DNA of 64,000 nucleotides from Halalkalibacter okhensis (GCF_000787375.1 NZ_JRJU01000012.1:1-64000); one strand, 5' to 3'; shown: positions 30,914 to 41,983, counted from the first letter of the stretch. Notes: a model not told the origin generated them from the letters alone. Translations and numbers: made by a program.

Positions 30914-30949
30914 AAAGCATGACAGAGACTTCTCTGTCATGCTTTTTTT
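30914..30949 (+). terminator. rpsF-ssb-rpsR terminator
   Basis: AAAGCATGACAGAGA (30914-30928) pairs perfectly with TCTCTGTCATGCTTT (30931-30945), and a T run follows. As the RpiR-type gene converges from the other side, it may serve both strands. Confidence 0.9.
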
Positions 30950-30971
30950 GGTATATGGGTAGATACGTTCT

Positions 30972-31826
30972 TTAAAATCGTTTTACTGTAATGGCCTCAC
31001 GCATTTTTTTAAGGGCCTTCTGTCCCTCACTTCCTCTCTTTAACAATATATTGACATATAGGGCGTCAATAACCGAAAGTTGTGCAATGCGTGATGAAAG
31101 GGCCTCAGAACGATAATCTGTTTCTTCAGAAACGGTAAAAAGCGAGATATCCACACCGGTACTAAGTGGTGATTTTGCATAATTGGTAATAGCAATCATC
31201 GTAGCACCGATAGATTTGACGACATTCAATGCTTGTAGCACTTCTTTGGTTGCTCCTGAATGTGAGATGAAAACAGCACAGTCGTTTTTTGTCATTTGTG
31301 ACGCTAACATTTGTTGAAAATGACTGTCACTAACGGTTTGCACTTTGATTCCGGTGCGAATCAATTTATGGAACGCATCAAGAGCAATCAGGCTTGATCC
31401 ACCACTTCCAAAAAAATAAGTTGTTTCCGCTGATACAATCGCGTCAACGGCTTGCTCAAGTTGTTCCTCATCTAAAACAACTAACGTGTCTTCAATGGTT
31501 TTCATATTTGATTTAAATACTTTAGAAGCAATTGCTTTCGCGCTATCTCCTTCATCAACACTTTCATGGATATCCTGTAATGGAGTTACAACTTCAGAGG
31601 CTAAGGCAATTTTCATGGCTTGATAGCCTTTAAAGCCAATTCGTTTGCAAAAACGAAAAACGGTTGAATCTGCGACATTTAAATCTTCAGCTAGTTGGTT
31701 AATCGATGAGTGAATAATTTTTGTAGGATTTATAAGAATATAATCAGCAATTTTCCTTTCGGTGACACTGAACCTAGGATATTGTGTACGAATGCTGACT
31801 AAGCAAGGCTGCTGTGGCTTGTCCAT
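30972..31826 (-). CDS. RpiR/MurR family regulator, probable gluconate-operon regulator
   Basis: Sugar-phosphate-sensing transcription regulator of 284 residues. The N-terminal helix-turn-helix domain (about 1-80) shows RFSVTERKIADYILINPTKI and LNVADSTVFRFCKRIGFKGY. The C-terminal SIS domain (about 120-260) shows YFFGSGGSSLIALDAFHKLI and AVFISHSGATKEVLQALNVV. The ATG has GGAGGT upstream. It is divergent from gntP, so it very likely controls that pair, sensing gluconate 6-phosphate or a related compound (inference). In B. subtilis a GntR-family repressor does this, so the regulator class is different here. A cre-like site lies in its leader. Confidence 0.88.
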   Translation of the reverse strand: MDKPQQPCLVSIRTQYPRFSVTERKIADYILINPTKIIHSSINQLAEDLNVADSTVFRFCKRIGFKGYQAMKIALASEVVTPLQDIHESVDEGDSAKAIASKVFKSNMKTIEDTLVVLDEEQLEQAVDAIVSAETTYFFGSGGSSLIALDAFHKLIRTGIKVQTVSDSHFQQMLASQMTKNDCAVFISHSGATKEVLQALNVVKSIGATMIAITNYAKSPLSTGVDISLFTVSEETDYRSEALSSRIAQLSVIDALYVNILLKRGSEGQKALKKMREAITVKRF

Positions 31827-31839
31827 CTAAAACCTCCTT

Positions 31840-31853
31840 TGAAAGTGTTTTCG
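31840..31853. promoter_or_regulatory. cre-like site in the RpiR-type gene leader
   Basis: TGAAAGTGTTTTCG differs slightly from the CcpA-site consensus. It lies between TATAAT (31857-31862, minus strand) and the start codon, where CcpA would block elongation. Confidence 0.5.
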
Positions 31854-31901
31854 TTTATTATACTAAAATTTCCGTATAGAAAAAATATTTTTTTGTTATC
31901 G

Positions 31902-31930
31902 TTTACAAAAAGAAATTTTTTTCTTATAAT
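31902..31930 (+). promoter_or_regulatory. gntP promoter
   Basis: TTTACA (31902-31907), 17-base spacer, TATAAT (31925-31930). This leaves an untranslated leader of about 235 bases before gntP, with no open frame or riboswitch that I recognise. Confidence 0.75.
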
Positions 31931-31956
31931 GAACTTTATTAAGAAATAAATTTCTT
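31910..31956. promoter_or_regulatory. Two palindromic operator candidates
   Basis: AAGAAATTTTTTTCTT at 31910-31925 and AAGAAATAAATTTCTT at 31941-31956 share the form AAGAAA-N4-TTTCTT. Their starts are 31 bases apart, three helical turns. The first covers the spacer of the gntP promoter and the second the expected transcript start. They are the best operator candidates for the RpiR-type protein. Confidence 0.6.
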
Positions 31957-32055
31957 TAAACGTCAGGATGATGATATGCAAGGAACGATAGAACAATAGG
32001 AAGTGGAAAGCTGATCCCTATTAAATTTAATACATAAGGAAATGAGTATGGAATG

Positions 32056-32071
32056 ATGCAAGCGATTGCAA
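32056..32071. promoter_or_regulatory. cre site in the gntP leader
   Basis: ATGCAAGCGATTGCAA matches WTGNAARCGNWWNCAW at every position and is nearly palindromic. Lying 126 bases after the promoter, it fits CcpA roadblock repression. Confidence 0.7.
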
Positions 32072-32172
32072 AGTTTTACATAAGAGGCTGATATTAAAGG
32101 AAGCTAGGCAGTGAATAAAAGTAATCTAGTAATCTAGGTTTTAGACATAATTAGAAACGGAGTGAAGCTAAC

Positions 32173-33516
32173 ATGACTAATCAATTATTAATTCTTATAG
32201 CACTGGCGGGAATATTTCTTCTTTTATTCCTAGTCATTCGTACAAAGCTGCATGCGTTTGTTGCTTTGCTATTAGTTAGTTTGATCGTTGGGATTCTAGC
32301 TGGGATGCCGCTAAATGAAGTCGTTGAGTCAATGCAAAGTGGTATGGGAGGTACACTCGGATTCGTCGCTGTCGTCGTTGGTTTAGGGGCGATGTTTGGT
32401 CAAATGCTAGAAGTCTCCGGTGGAGCTGAACGTTTAGCTAGAACAATGATTCAAAAGTTTGGAGAAGGAAGAGCTCAGTGGGCACTAGGGATTACAGGGT
32501 TTCTTGTAGCCATTCCTGTATTCTTTGATGTTGGTTTTATTATCTTAGTTCCGATTGTATACGGATTAGCGAAGAAAACGGGAAAATCCTTATTGTATTA
32601 TGGCATTCCATTATTGGCCGGATTGGCTGTTACTCATAGTTTTATCCCGCCAACCCCAGGACCCATTGCTGTTGCTGATTTAATTGGAGCTGAAATTGGT
32701 TGGGTTATCTTATTTGGTGCGATTGCTGGTGTACCGGCGATGATTATATCAGGTCCGTTATTTGCTAAATATATTTCGAAAAGATTGCACATAGTTGTCC
32801 CAGATTACATGAATTTAGAAGAAGTAGAGTACGATAAAGAGCTACCAAGTTTTAAACTTATTTCTGCTATTATCTTAACACCATTAGTTTTAATTTTATT
32901 AAATACGTTTTCAGGGTTTCTCTTAGAGGAAGGGCATATTGCTAGACAAATCTTTACCTTCCTAGGACATCCGTTTGTTGCTTTAACGATTGCGACATTG
33001 CTTACATTTACTTTTCTTGGTACGAAGAGAGGGTATTCACGTCAAGAGGTGCATGATATTGCAAATAAAGCATTGGAGCCTGCGGGGATTATTATTCTCG
33101 TAACAGGAGCTGGTGGGGTATTTAAACAAGTGTTAATTGATTCTGGTGTAGGTGATGTTCTAGGTACGATGATGGCCGGCTCTAATTTACCGCCGCTTTT
33201 ACTGGCTTTCTTAATTGCTGCAGCTGTTCGAGTAGCACAAGGTTCCGCTACGGTTTCAATGGTAACAGCAGCTGGATTGATGGCTCCGTTGATTTCCATA
33301 TTAAACCTTGAAGGACCGGTTTTAGGGTTAATGGTTATCGCTATTGCTTCTGGAGCAACCGTGCTGTCACATGTTAATGACTCTGGTTTCTGGTTAGTTG
33401 GTCGCTATTTTGGATTAACCGTAAAAGATACATTAAAAACATGGACTGTAATGGAAACGCTTATAGGGCTAGTTGGGTTAACTGTAGCGCTTATTCTTGG
33501 GATGTTTATTATTTAA
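32173..33516 (+). CDS. gntP: Gluconate permease
   Basis: GntP-family proton symporter for gluconate, 447 residues with about 12 to 14 hydrophobic segments. Typical blocks are GMGGTLGFVAVVVGLGAMFG, GIPLLAGLAVTHSFIPPTPG, RVAQGSATVSMVTAAGLMAP and LSHVNDSGFWLVGRYFGLTV. The ATG has ACGGAGTGAAGC upstream. The kinase gene follows after 60 bases containing a hairpin, so the two are one operon without the dehydrogenase gntZ present in B. subtilis. Confidence 0.94.
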   Translation: MTNQLLILIALAGIFLLLFLVIRTKLHAFVALLLVSLIVGILAGMPLNEVVESMQSGMGGTLGFVAVVVGLGAMFGQMLEVSGGAERLARTMIQKFGEGRAQWALGITGFLVAIPVFFDVGFIILVPIVYGLAKKTGKSLLYYGIPLLAGLAVTHSFIPPTPGPIAVADLIGAEIGWVILFGAIAGVPAMIISGPLFAKYISKRLHIVVPDYMNLEEVEYDKELPSFKLISAIILTPLVLILLNTFSGFLLEEGHIARQIFTFLGHPFVALTIATLLTFTFLGTKRGYSRQEVHDIANKALEPAGIIILVTGAGGVFKQVLIDSGVGDVLGTMMAGSNLPPLLLAFLIAAAVRVAQGSATVSMVTAAGLMAPLISILNLEGPVLGLMVIAIASGATVLSHVNDSGFWLVGRYFGLTVKDTLKTWTVMETLIGLVGLTVALILGMFII

Positions 33517-33524
33517 AACAATAA

Positions 33525-33556
33525 AAAGGGGAAACCGGAGTGTGGTATTCCCCTTT
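33525..33556 (+). promoter_or_regulatory. Hairpin between gntP and gntK
   Basis: AAAGGGGAA (33525-33533) pairs with TTCCCCTTT (33548-33556), with ACC/GGT extending the stem inside. It lacks a clear T tract, so it may be an RNA-stability or attenuation element rather than a full terminator. Confidence 0.5.
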
Positions 33557-33576
33557 CTTGATTGGGGAGTTACATA

Positions 33577-35118
33577 ATGGCTAAATATATGATCGGTGTC
33601 GATATTGGCACAACAAGCACAAAAGCAGTTTTGTTTAATGAGGCAGGGAAATCAATCAGTCGCTTTGGAGTTGAATATCCACTTTATACACCTGAACCAG
33701 CTGTAGCGGAGCAGGATCCTGAAGAAATTTTTCAAGCTGTCCTAAAAGCGATTAAACATTGCTTAAAAGAGGCAACCGTCTCAGGAAGTGATGTTGGTTT
33801 TGTTTCATTTAGTTCAGCTATGCATAGTTTAATTGTTGTTGATCGTGATGGAAAACCAGTAACAAATTCGATAACATGGGCTGATAATCGGAGCGCAAAG
33901 TATGTAGAGAAAGTGAAAAATGAATATAATGGTCATGAGATTTACTTACGTACAGGGACGCCGATACACCCCATGTCTCCATTTGTGAAGATGGTGTGGT
34001 TAAAGCACGAACACCCCGAATTATTTCAAACTGAGAACAAATTTATTTCGATTAAGGAGTATGTGTTTTATCGTTTATTTGGTACATATGTGATTGATTA
34101 CTCGATTGCCTCAGCTACGGGCTTATTTCACTTAGAGAACCTAGATTGGGATGAAGAAGCCTTGGCGATTGCCGGAGTCACAAGAGATCAATTATCTAAG
34201 CCCCTTCCTACAACAAAGAGTGTAATAGGGCTAAAGAAAACATATCAAGAAATAACCGGTCTGTCAGAGAACACCCCATTTGTCATTGGAGCTAGTGATG
34301 GAGTGCTATCTAATCTAGGTGTAAATGCCATTGAGAAAGGTGTAGTTGCTGTGACGATTGGTACGAGTGGAGCGATCAGAGCAGTGACAGATAGGCCTGT
34401 CACAGATCCAAAAGGAAGAACGTTTTGCTATGCCCTTACTGACGAGCATTGGGTTATAGGAGGACCTGTTAATAACGGCGGAATGATCTTTCGTTGGGTT
34501 AAAGAGGAACTAGCAAACGGTGAAGTAGAGACAGCTAAACGGTTAGGGATAGATCCTTATGAAATGTTGACAAATATAGCACAAAAGGTCCCTGCTGGAT
34601 CTGATGGATTAATTTTTCATCCGTATATGACAGGAGAAAGAGCACCTCTTTGGAATGCCAATGCTCGCGGTTCTTTCTTTGGACTAGGGATGCATCACAA
34701 AAAAGAGCATATGATTCGAGCCGTTTTAGAAGGAATAATGATGAATTTATATAGTGTACTTCTTGCGCTTGAAGAGCTGATTGGTACACCTAAACGAGTT
34801 CAAGCAACAGGTGGATTTGCTCGTTCAGTCATGTGGAGACAGATGTTAGCTGATGTTTTTGACCAAGAGGTGACCATCCCTGAAAGCTTTGAAAGTTCAT
34901 GTTTAGGAGCGGTTGTTCTTGGAATGTATGGCAGAGGGGAAATTTCCTCATTAGAAGAGGTAGAATCAATGGTTGGAGCGATTCACACTCATCAGCCTAA
35001 TGCAGAAGCTACAAAAGCTTATCGAGAATTAATGCCTATATTTATTAGACTTCCGAGATTATTAGAGAAAGAATACGAAGTCATAGCAGGATTTCAAGAA
35101 AGGTCCAAAAATAAATGA
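33577..35118 (+). CDS. gntK: Gluconokinase
   Basis: FGGY-family sugar kinase phosphorylating gluconate to 6-phosphogluconate, 513 residues. The ATG at 33577 has TGGGGAG upstream; the frame begins earlier with a TTG that overlaps this site. It shows the N-terminal phosphate loop YMIGVDIGTTSTKAVLFNEA, SSAMHSLIVVDRDGKP, TWADNRSA, and the C-terminal FGGY signature region (GEVETAKRL, then HPYMTGERAPLWNANARGSF, RVQATGGFARS). Assignment to gluconate rests on the gntP neighbour as well as the sequence. Confidence 0.92.
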   Translation: MAKYMIGVDIGTTSTKAVLFNEAGKSISRFGVEYPLYTPEPAVAEQDPEEIFQAVLKAIKHCLKEATVSGSDVGFVSFSSAMHSLIVVDRDGKPVTNSITWADNRSAKYVEKVKNEYNGHEIYLRTGTPIHPMSPFVKMVWLKHEHPELFQTENKFISIKEYVFYRLFGTYVIDYSIASATGLFHLENLDWDEEALAIAGVTRDQLSKPLPTTKSVIGLKKTYQEITGLSENTPFVIGASDGVLSNLGVNAIEKGVVAVTIGTSGAIRAVTDRPVTDPKGRTFCYALTDEHWVIGGPVNNGGMIFRWVKEELANGEVETAKRLGIDPYEMLTNIAQKVPAGSDGLIFHPYMTGERAPLWNANARGSFFGLGMHHKKEHMIRAVLEGIMMNLYSVLLALEELIGTPKRVQATGGFARSVMWRQMLADVFDQEVTIPESFESSCLGAVVLGMYGRGEISSLEEVESMVGAIHTHQPNAEATKAYRELMPIFIRLPRLLEKEYEVIAGFQERSKNK

Positions 35119-35137
35119 TGTACCATTTTTAAGAAGG

Positions 35138-35166
35138 CAGGGCTAGCATAGCTCTGTTTTTCTTTT
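35138..35166 (+). terminator. gntPK terminator
   Basis: CAGGGCTA (35138-35145) pairs with TAGCTCTG (35149-35156), including one G-U pair, and TTTTTCTTTT follows. The rest of the gap to 35336 shows no gene. Confidence 0.65.
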
Positions 35167-35336
35167 GTTTTTGTCTGTATACGTTCTTAAGGAATGTCAA
35201 AGAGTTGTCATGATTCGCTGCTTGGATCTAGCCGGATTAGAGTCGGTGCTTTAATTTTAAGAGTAAGTGCGCTAAAATAGATCAAGGATCATTTGATTGA
35301 ATTAGAAAGCGTTATTAGTTGAAGACGAGGTGTATT

Positions 35337-36272
35337 ATGAAAAATACAAGAGTATTAACAGAAGGGGCGTTACTTGCTTCTTTGTTTGCAATACTTTTAG
35401 TTATTACTACTTATGTCCCGCTTTTGGGCATGATAACGGTGTGGGCATTGCCATTGCCGTTTGTTGTATATACGTATCGAAGAGGTCTAAAAGCAGGCTT
35501 ATTGTTGTGGGTTGTGGCCTTCTTTTTAGCTTTTATTATTGGTGGGTTGGTGACGATTCCAACAGCCTTCATGTTTGGTAGTGGAGGGATCATTGTTGGG
35601 GAACTTTACCGTAGGAAGTTGTCGGGGTTTGGCGTTTTAATCGGAGCTGGTTTGGTTTATACCTTGAATGCGCTACTCCTATTCTTAGGTCTTGTTCTCA
35701 TAATTGGGGAAAACCCAATGCAAATGGCAATTGATTTAACGAGAGAGCAAATGGAATTAGCTCAGTCGACATTAGGTTCTTTTGGACAATCTGGTGACCA
35801 ACTTGAGCAAGCATTTGAATTAATAGACAATCTTGTTTATTTGGCTCCTGTGATGATTGTTGGAATAGGGATTACTCTTGGATTAATTACAAAGCTTATT
35901 AGCTATTTACTTTTGAAAAGGCTTGGTCATAAGGTAAGTCCGTTGCCTCCTTTTCGGGAATGGAGTTTTCCAAAAGCCTTTCTTTGGTATTATTTAATCA
36001 TTTTAATTCTTGCGATGGTTGGAGCTGAGGAAGGAACAACGATGTTTATGGTCATTTGGAATTTGTTCCCGTTGCTTGAAATCATTATTGCCATTCAAGG
36101 ATTTGCAGTGATGTTCTATTATTTCTATCAAAAGAAGGTAACAACCGTCGTTCCTGTTCTTATTCTTATTGGCGCAATTTTGGTGCCACCATTATTGTAT
36201 ATCGTTCGAATCATTGGAATCATTGATTTAGGTTTTGATTTACGAAAGCGTATTTCAGACCAGAAAAAGTAG
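35337..36272 (+). CDS. yybS: YybS family membrane protein (DUF2232)
   Basis: Polytopic membrane protein of 311 residues, DUF2232, resembling the substrate-binding S component of ECF transporters; its role is not known. About eight hydrophobic segments are visible. The N-terminal block TEGALLASLFAILLVITTYV is typical. I use the ATG at 35337 with GAGGTG upstream; an earlier ATG in frame at 35319 lacks a site. It is 11 bases from gdpP, the arrangement seen in B. subtilis (yybS-yybT). Confidence 0.88.
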   Translation: MKNTRVLTEGALLASLFAILLVITTYVPLLGMITVWALPLPFVVYTYRRGLKAGLLLWVVAFFLAFIIGGLVTIPTAFMFGSGGIIVGELYRRKLSGFGVLIGAGLVYTLNALLLFLGLVLIIGENPMQMAIDLTREQMELAQSTLGSFGQSGDQLEQAFELIDNLVYLAPVMIVGIGITLGLITKLISYLLLKRLGHKVSPLPPFREWSFPKAFLWYYLIILILAMVGAEEGTTMFMVIWNLFPLLEIIIAIQGFAVMFYYFYQKKVTTVVPVLILIGAILVPPLLYIVRIIGIIDLGFDLRKRISDQKK

Positions 36273-36283
36273 GAGCTGACATT

Positions 36284-38248
36284 ATGCCAAAGTTTTTATT
36301 GAAACGGTGGCACGGCTACCATATTATAACTTTATTTGTCGCAGCATTTTTGTTTGTTAGTATACTAACTTGGTATCAATGGCAACTTGGAGTAATTGGA
36401 TTCTTAATATTAGGAGCCATTGCCATTTATACAATTCAAGCTAGAATCTACTTTGAACGCGACTTAGAGAAATATATTATGACCCTCTCATATAGGGTAT
36501 CAAAAGCTGGCGAAGATGCTGTAACGAAGATGCCTATTGGGATTATGCTCTATAATGAAGACCAGAAAATTCAATGGGCTAATCCGTATGTATCTTCTGT
36601 GATTGTGACAGATGTCATCGGTAAACAAATTGAAGAAGTGAGTGAAGAGCTTCAAACTTTGTTGGATGATGGTGTGAAAAATGAAACAATTAAAATTGGT
36701 GATTTGGTTTTTCATGTATCCATTGAGGCGGATGAACGACTCATTTATTTCTTAGATGTAACCGAGAAAGAAGAAGTAAAAGTGCTCTTTGAAGAAACAC
36801 AAACAGTTGTCGCATTTATTTTTCTAGATAATTATGATGAAGTAACGCAAGGAATGGAAGATCAACTGCGTAGTCGTTTAATGAGCCAGGTGACATTGAC
36901 ATTGAACAATTGGGCAAATGAAAAACAAATCTTTTTACGTCGTACGGCATCCGATAAATTCATTGCGATTATGAATGTAAAAGTGTTAAAAGAGATCGAG
37001 AAGAATCGCTTTGATATTCTTGACCAAATCCGTGAGTTAACAGGAAAAGAGAAGGTACCTATTACATTAAGTATTGGAGTAGGGACTGGAGAAGATTCTT
37101 TAAGAGAGCTAGGGTTGCTAGCTCAATCTAGTTTAGACTTGGCATTGGGACGAGGCGGCGATCAAGTTGCTATTAAAAGAAAGAACGGGAAAGTAACGTT
37201 TTACGGTGGGAAATCCAATGCACTAGAAAAACGGACAAGAGTGAGAGCGCGTGTGATTTCACATGCGCTGCGAGATTTCGTTTTAGAAAGTGAACAAGTG
37301 TTTATTATGGGTCATAAAAATCCTGACATGGATGCGGTAGGAGCAGCCATTGGTGTGCAAAAGATAGCGGAAGTAAATGAAACAGAAGGGTTTATTATCT
37401 TAGACCCTAATGACATTAATCATGATGTTCAAAAGCTGATGGAAGAAGTGGAAGACCATGATGATTTATGGTCGAAATTTATTACGCCAACGGAAGCGTT
37501 AGATCAAATCACACCAGATACATTATTAATTGTCGTTGATACACATAAGCCATCTTTAGTCATGGAAGAGGCATTGCTAGGGAAGGTAGAACGCATTATT
37601 GTTCTAGATCATCATCGTCGCGGCGAGGAATTTATAAAAGACCCAGTCCTTGTTTATATGGAGCCATATGCCTCTTCAACAGCAGAGTTGGTAACGGAGT
37701 TGTTAGAATACCAACCGAAAAAGTTGAAGATGGACCGGTTAGAGGCAACGGCACTTTTAGCTGGGATTATTGTTGATACGAAGAGCTTTGCGGTAAGAAC
37801 GGGCGCACGTACATTTGACGCTGCATCCTTTTTACGTTCGAATGGCGCAGATACCTCGCTCGTTCAACGTCTTTTAAAAGAGGACTTGGACCATTATGTA
37901 AAGCGTGCTAAATTAGTAGAAAGTGCCGAATTTTATCGCAATGGGATTGCCATTGCGACAGCTGGTGAAGAAGAAACATATAGTCAAATTATTATTGCTC
38001 AAGCCGCAGATACCTTGCTCACGATGAAAGGGATCGTTGCATCATTCGTTATTTCTAAACGAAAGGATGGCATGATTAGCATAAGTGCTCGTTCTTTAGG
38101 AGACGTAAATGTCCAACTAGTCATGGAGAGAATGAATGGTGGAGGGCATTTGAATAACGCTGCTACACAACTAGAGGGTGTGGCAATGACTGAAGCAAAA
38201 GAACAATTACAACATGCTATAGATGATTACTTAGAAGGGGGAAAATAA
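36284..38248 (+). CDS. gdpP: Cyclic-di-AMP phosphodiesterase GdpP
   Basis: Membrane phosphodiesterase that hydrolyses c-di-AMP (yybT in B. subtilis), 654 residues. Two membrane segments (about 14-52) are followed by a PAS-like domain (about 85-150), a degenerate GGDEF domain (about 170-300) and the catalytic DHH/DHHA1 module. Catalytic motifs are [35 protein letters not shown] and [14 protein letters not shown]. By controlling c-di-AMP it affects potassium transport and cell-wall stress. rplI starts two bases after its stop. Confidence 0.96.
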   Translation: MPKFLLKRWHGYHIITLFVAAFLFVSILTWYQWQLGVIGFLILGAIAIYTIQARIYFERDLEKYIMTLSYRVSKAGEDAVTKMPIGIMLYNEDQKIQWANPYVSSVIVTDVIGKQIEEVSEELQTLLDDGVKNETIKIGDLVFHVSIEADERLIYFLDVTEKEEVKVLFEETQTVVAFIFLDNYDEVTQGMEDQLRSRLMSQVTLTLNNWANEKQIFLRRTASDKFIAIMNVKVLKEIEKNRFDILDQIRELTGKEKVPITLSIGVGTGEDSLRELGLLAQSSLDLALGRGGDQVAIKRKNGKVTFYGGKSNALEKRTRVRARVISHALRDFVLESEQVFIMGHKNPDMDAVGAAIGVQKIAEVNETEGFIILDPNDINHDVQKLMEEVEDHDDLWSKFITPTEALDQITPDTLLIVVDTHKPSLVMEEALLGKVERIIVLDHHRRGEEFIKDPVLVYMEPYASSTAELVTELLEYQPKKLKMDRLEATALLAGIIVDTKSFAVRTGARTFDAASFLRSNGADTSLVQRLLKEDLDHYVKRAKLVESAEFYRNGIAIATAGEEETYSQIIIAQAADTLLTMKGIVASFVISKRKDGMISISARSLGDVNVQLVMERMNGGGHLNNAATQLEGVAMTEAKEQLQHAIDDYLEGGK

Positions 38249-38250
38249 TT

Positions 38251-38697
38251 ATGAAAGTTATCTTTTTAGCAGATGTGAAAGGCAAAGGAAAAAAAGGGGA
38301 AACAAAAAATGTTTCAGAAGGGTATGCAAGAAACTATTTGATTCCGAATCAATTAGCTGTTGAAGCTACTCAAGGGAATTTAAAAAACCTAGAAGCACAA
38401 AAAAAGAGCCAACAGAAAAAAGCGGATGAGGAACTTGATCAAGCAAAAGCGTATAAAGAAGAGCTAGAGGCGTTAACGATTGAAATTAAAGCTAAATCAG
38501 GTGAAGGTGGACGCTTATTCGGTGCGATTTCGACAAAGCAAATTGCGGAAACATTAAAGAAAATGAAGAAAAAAGTGGACAAGCGCAAAATTATGCTTGA
38601 TGATCCAATTCGTGCATTAGGCTACACAAATGTCCCAATTAAGATCCATCCAGAAGTAATTGCAACTGTGAAAGTGCATGTTGTTGAGGAAAAATAA
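38251..38697 (+). CDS. rplI: 50S ribosomal protein L9
   Basis: Large-subunit protein of 148 residues. N-terminal rRNA-binding domain [20 protein letters not shown], then [13 protein letters not shown], a long connecting helix rich in Lys and Glu (about 40-75), and the C-terminal domain ([31 protein letters not shown]). GGGGG upstream of the ATG overlaps the end of gdpP, so the two are coupled. Confidence 0.98.
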   Translation: MKVIFLADVKGKGKKGETKNVSEGYARNYLIPNQLAVEATQGNLKNLEAQKKSQQKKADEELDQAKAYKEELEALTIEIKAKSGEGGRLFGAISTKQIAETLKKMKKKVDKRKIMLDDPIRALGYTNVPIKIHPEVIATVKVHVVEEK

Positions 38698-38706
38698 GTG
38701 TTTGAT

Positions 38707-38733
38707 GAGGGTGTCCTAGGAATGGACACCCTC
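38707..38733 (+). terminator. Hairpin between rplI and dnaB
   Basis: GAGGGTGTCC (38707-38716) and GGACACCCTC (38724-38733) form a perfect 10-bp stem with a 7-base loop, but no T tract follows. It may pause or protect RNA rather than terminate fully. Confidence 0.55.
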
Positions 38734-38773
38734 TATGCAATGACAATCGTTAATCTAGGAGAGGAGAGAGAGC

Positions 38774-40138
38774 ATGAGTGACTTGTTTGCAGATCGTACA
38801 CCACCTCAGAATATTGAAGCAGAGCAAGCAGTCTTAGGTGCTATTTTCTTAGCGGATGAAGCGCTTGTTACAGCTTCAGAACGGTTATTACCAGATGATT
38901 TTTATCGTGCATCTCATCAACGCGTGTATCAGGTAATGCTTGATCTTGCAGAAAAAGGTGAGCCTGTCGATCTTGTTACCGTAACTTCAGAGCTACAGGA
39001 CCGGAAATGGTTAGAAGAGATTGGCGGAGTTGCGTATTTAGGGGATTTAGCGAATGCAGTACCAACGGCAGCCAATGTCGATTATTATAGTAGAATTGTG
39101 GAAGAAAAATCTGTATTACGCAGATTGATAAAGGTAGCAACAAATATTGCTGCAGATGGGTATGCAAGTGAAGAAGAAGTCGATACGATTTTAACAGAAG
39201 CAGAAAAAACCATCTTAGACGTATCACAACGAAAAAACACGAGTGCATTTATTTCGATTAAAGATGTACTCATCGAAACATATGATAAGATTGAAGAATT
39301 GCAAAATCATTCAGGTGAAATCACCGGGATTCCAACGGGGTTCGTAGAATTAGACCGGATGACGGCTGGATTCCAGCGCAATGATTTAATTATTGTTGCT
39401 GCTCGTCCATCCGTGGGTAAAACAGCATTTGCCCTAAACATTTCACAAAATGTCGCAACAAGAGCAGGAGAAAATGTGGCCATCTTTAGTTTAGAGATGG
39501 GGGCAAGTCAACTTGTTCAACGTATGCTTTGTGCTGAAGGAAATATTGATGCACAGCGGATGAGAACGGGTGCACTTACGTCAGATGACTGGCAGAAGCT
39601 AACGATGGCAATGGGCAGCCTTGCTAAAGCGGGTATTTACATTGATGATACACCAGGCGTAAAGGTCAATGATATTCGTGCAAAATGCCGGAGACTAAAG
39701 CAAGAACATGGCTTAGGTATGATCATGATTGACTACTTGCAGCTTATTCAAGGAAACGGCAAATCAGGTGAAAACAGGCAGCAGGAAGTATCGGAAATTT
39801 CCCGTACGCTAAAACAGATTGCCCGTGAGCTTGAAGTACCTGTTATTGCTCTTTCACAGCTTTCTCGTGGAGTAGAATCACGTCAAGATAAGCGCCCGAT
39901 GATGTCAGATATTCGTGAATCGGGAAGTATCGAGCAAGATGCCGATATCGTTGCATTCTTGTATCGTGATGATTACTACGATAAGGAAACAGAAAATCAA
40001 AACATTATCGAAATTATTATCGCTAAGCAACGGAACGGTCCGGTTGGGACAGTAGAACTAGCCTTTGTAAAAGAATATAATAAATTCGTTAACTTAGAAC
40101 GACGTCACGACGAAAGCAATATGCCACCAGGAGCATAA
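38774..40138 (+). CDS. dnaB: Replicative DNA helicase
   Basis: Hexameric RecA-fold helicase of the replication fork, 454 residues (dnaC in B. subtilis naming). The N-terminal domain covers about 10-110 (PPQNIEAEQAVLGAIFLADE). The helicase core has Walker A ARPSVGKTAFALNI, NVAIFSLEMGASQLVQRML, Walker B GMIMIDYLQLI and the arginine-finger region LSQLSRGVESRQDKRPMMSD. The ATG has GGAGAGGAGAG upstream. It ends at a strong terminator. Confidence 0.97.
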   Translation: MSDLFADRTPPQNIEAEQAVLGAIFLADEALVTASERLLPDDFYRASHQRVYQVMLDLAEKGEPVDLVTVTSELQDRKWLEEIGGVAYLGDLANAVPTAANVDYYSRIVEEKSVLRRLIKVATNIAADGYASEEEVDTILTEAEKTILDVSQRKNTSAFISIKDVLIETYDKIEELQNHSGEITGIPTGFVELDRMTAGFQRNDLIIVAARPSVGKTAFALNISQNVATRAGENVAIFSLEMGASQLVQRMLCAEGNIDAQRMRTGALTSDDWQKLTMAMGSLAKAGIYIDDTPGVKVNDIRAKCRRLKQEHGLGMIMIDYLQLIQGNGKSGENRQQEVSEISRTLKQIARELEVPVIALSQLSRGVESRQDKRPMMSDIRESGSIEQDADIVAFLYRDDYYDKETENQNIIEIIIAKQRNGPVGTVELAFVKEYNKFVNLERRHDESNMPPGA

Positions 40139-40198
40139 CCATTTCAACCAAGATCCGCACAAGGCTGGCTATGACGTTAATCCAAAACATACTAGTCA

Positions 40199-40238
40199 AA
40201 AGATTGTTAATCCCAATTAGGTTAACAGTCTTTTTTTG
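40199..40238 (+). terminator. dnaB terminator
   Basis: AAAGATTGTTAATC (40199-40212) and GGTTAACAGTCTTT (40220-40233) pair along 14 positions with two G-U pairs; seven T residues follow. Confidence 0.85.
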
Positions 40239-40332
40239 TTTATTATATAATATAAACTTTTTTACTATATCAAATAGTGCAACTAAAACGAACAAATGAA
40301 TAAAAACTAATTTTGAACGTTCGTGTTTCGCA

Positions 40333-40361
40333 TTGACGCATGTTTTCTGAGTTGGTATACT
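40333..40361 (+). promoter_or_regulatory. purA promoter
   Basis: TTGACG (40333-40338), 17-base spacer, TATACT (40356-40361), 67 bases upstream of the purA start. GAAC-containing sequences lie just upstream (40289-40323), but they do not fit the spacing of paired PurR boxes. Confidence 0.7.
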
Positions 40362-40386
40362 TATCAATGGCTTTGGAAATAGTTAA

Positions 40387-41715
<1,329 letters not shown>

Positions 41716-41840
41716 GTTTAATAACAAAGGGCGGTCTTCCCTTTGTTATTAAACGAAGCGATGAGCGGAGCCGCTGCTGTGTTTTGAGACTTTTATGAGT
41801 GGGTTTCTCATAAAAGGCGTGCAGCGAGTGGAGCCATCAA
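41716..41840 (-). repeat. Structured dispersed repeat, copy 7 (purA terminator)
   Basis: Long hairpin: arms 41716-41731 and 41739-41754, perfect 16-bp stem, loop CGGTCTT, beginning at the purA stop. The outer stem is reduced to GATG (41760-41763) with CATC (41835-41838). Inner hairpin CTTTTATGAG/CTCATAAAAG (41790-41799, 41807-41816), perfect, loop TGGGTTT. Confidence 0.8.
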
Positions 41841-41887
41841 CATGATCGCACAGAATACAGAGAAGGGCAGTTGCCCCAATCAAAATA

Positions 41888-41921
41888 AAAGGGTGCAAAG
41901 AAAATCGGCACCCTTTCATTT
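41888..41921 (+). terminator. Hairpin between purA and the tRNA cluster
   Basis: AAAGGGTGC (41888-41896) pairs with GCACCCTTT (41908-41916), followed by CATTTTG. The remaining sequence to 42109 holds the tRNA promoter and leader only. Confidence 0.5.
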
Positions 41922-41983
41922 TGTCGAAAGGTCTACTACAAAAATCCGGCAAAAAAACACTTTTAATTTTTTTAGAAAAACAC

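Noticed and set aside
32040-32172. Riboswitch in the long gntP leader
   Set aside because: No known aptamer pattern or terminator/antiterminator pair is visible; only a cre-type site is convincing.
40285-40323. Possible PurR boxes upstream of purA
   Set aside because: AAAACGAACAAAT and the reverse of GAACGTTCGTG resemble PurBoxes, but the CGAA cores are 27 bases apart, not about 16-17, and each has two or three mismatches.
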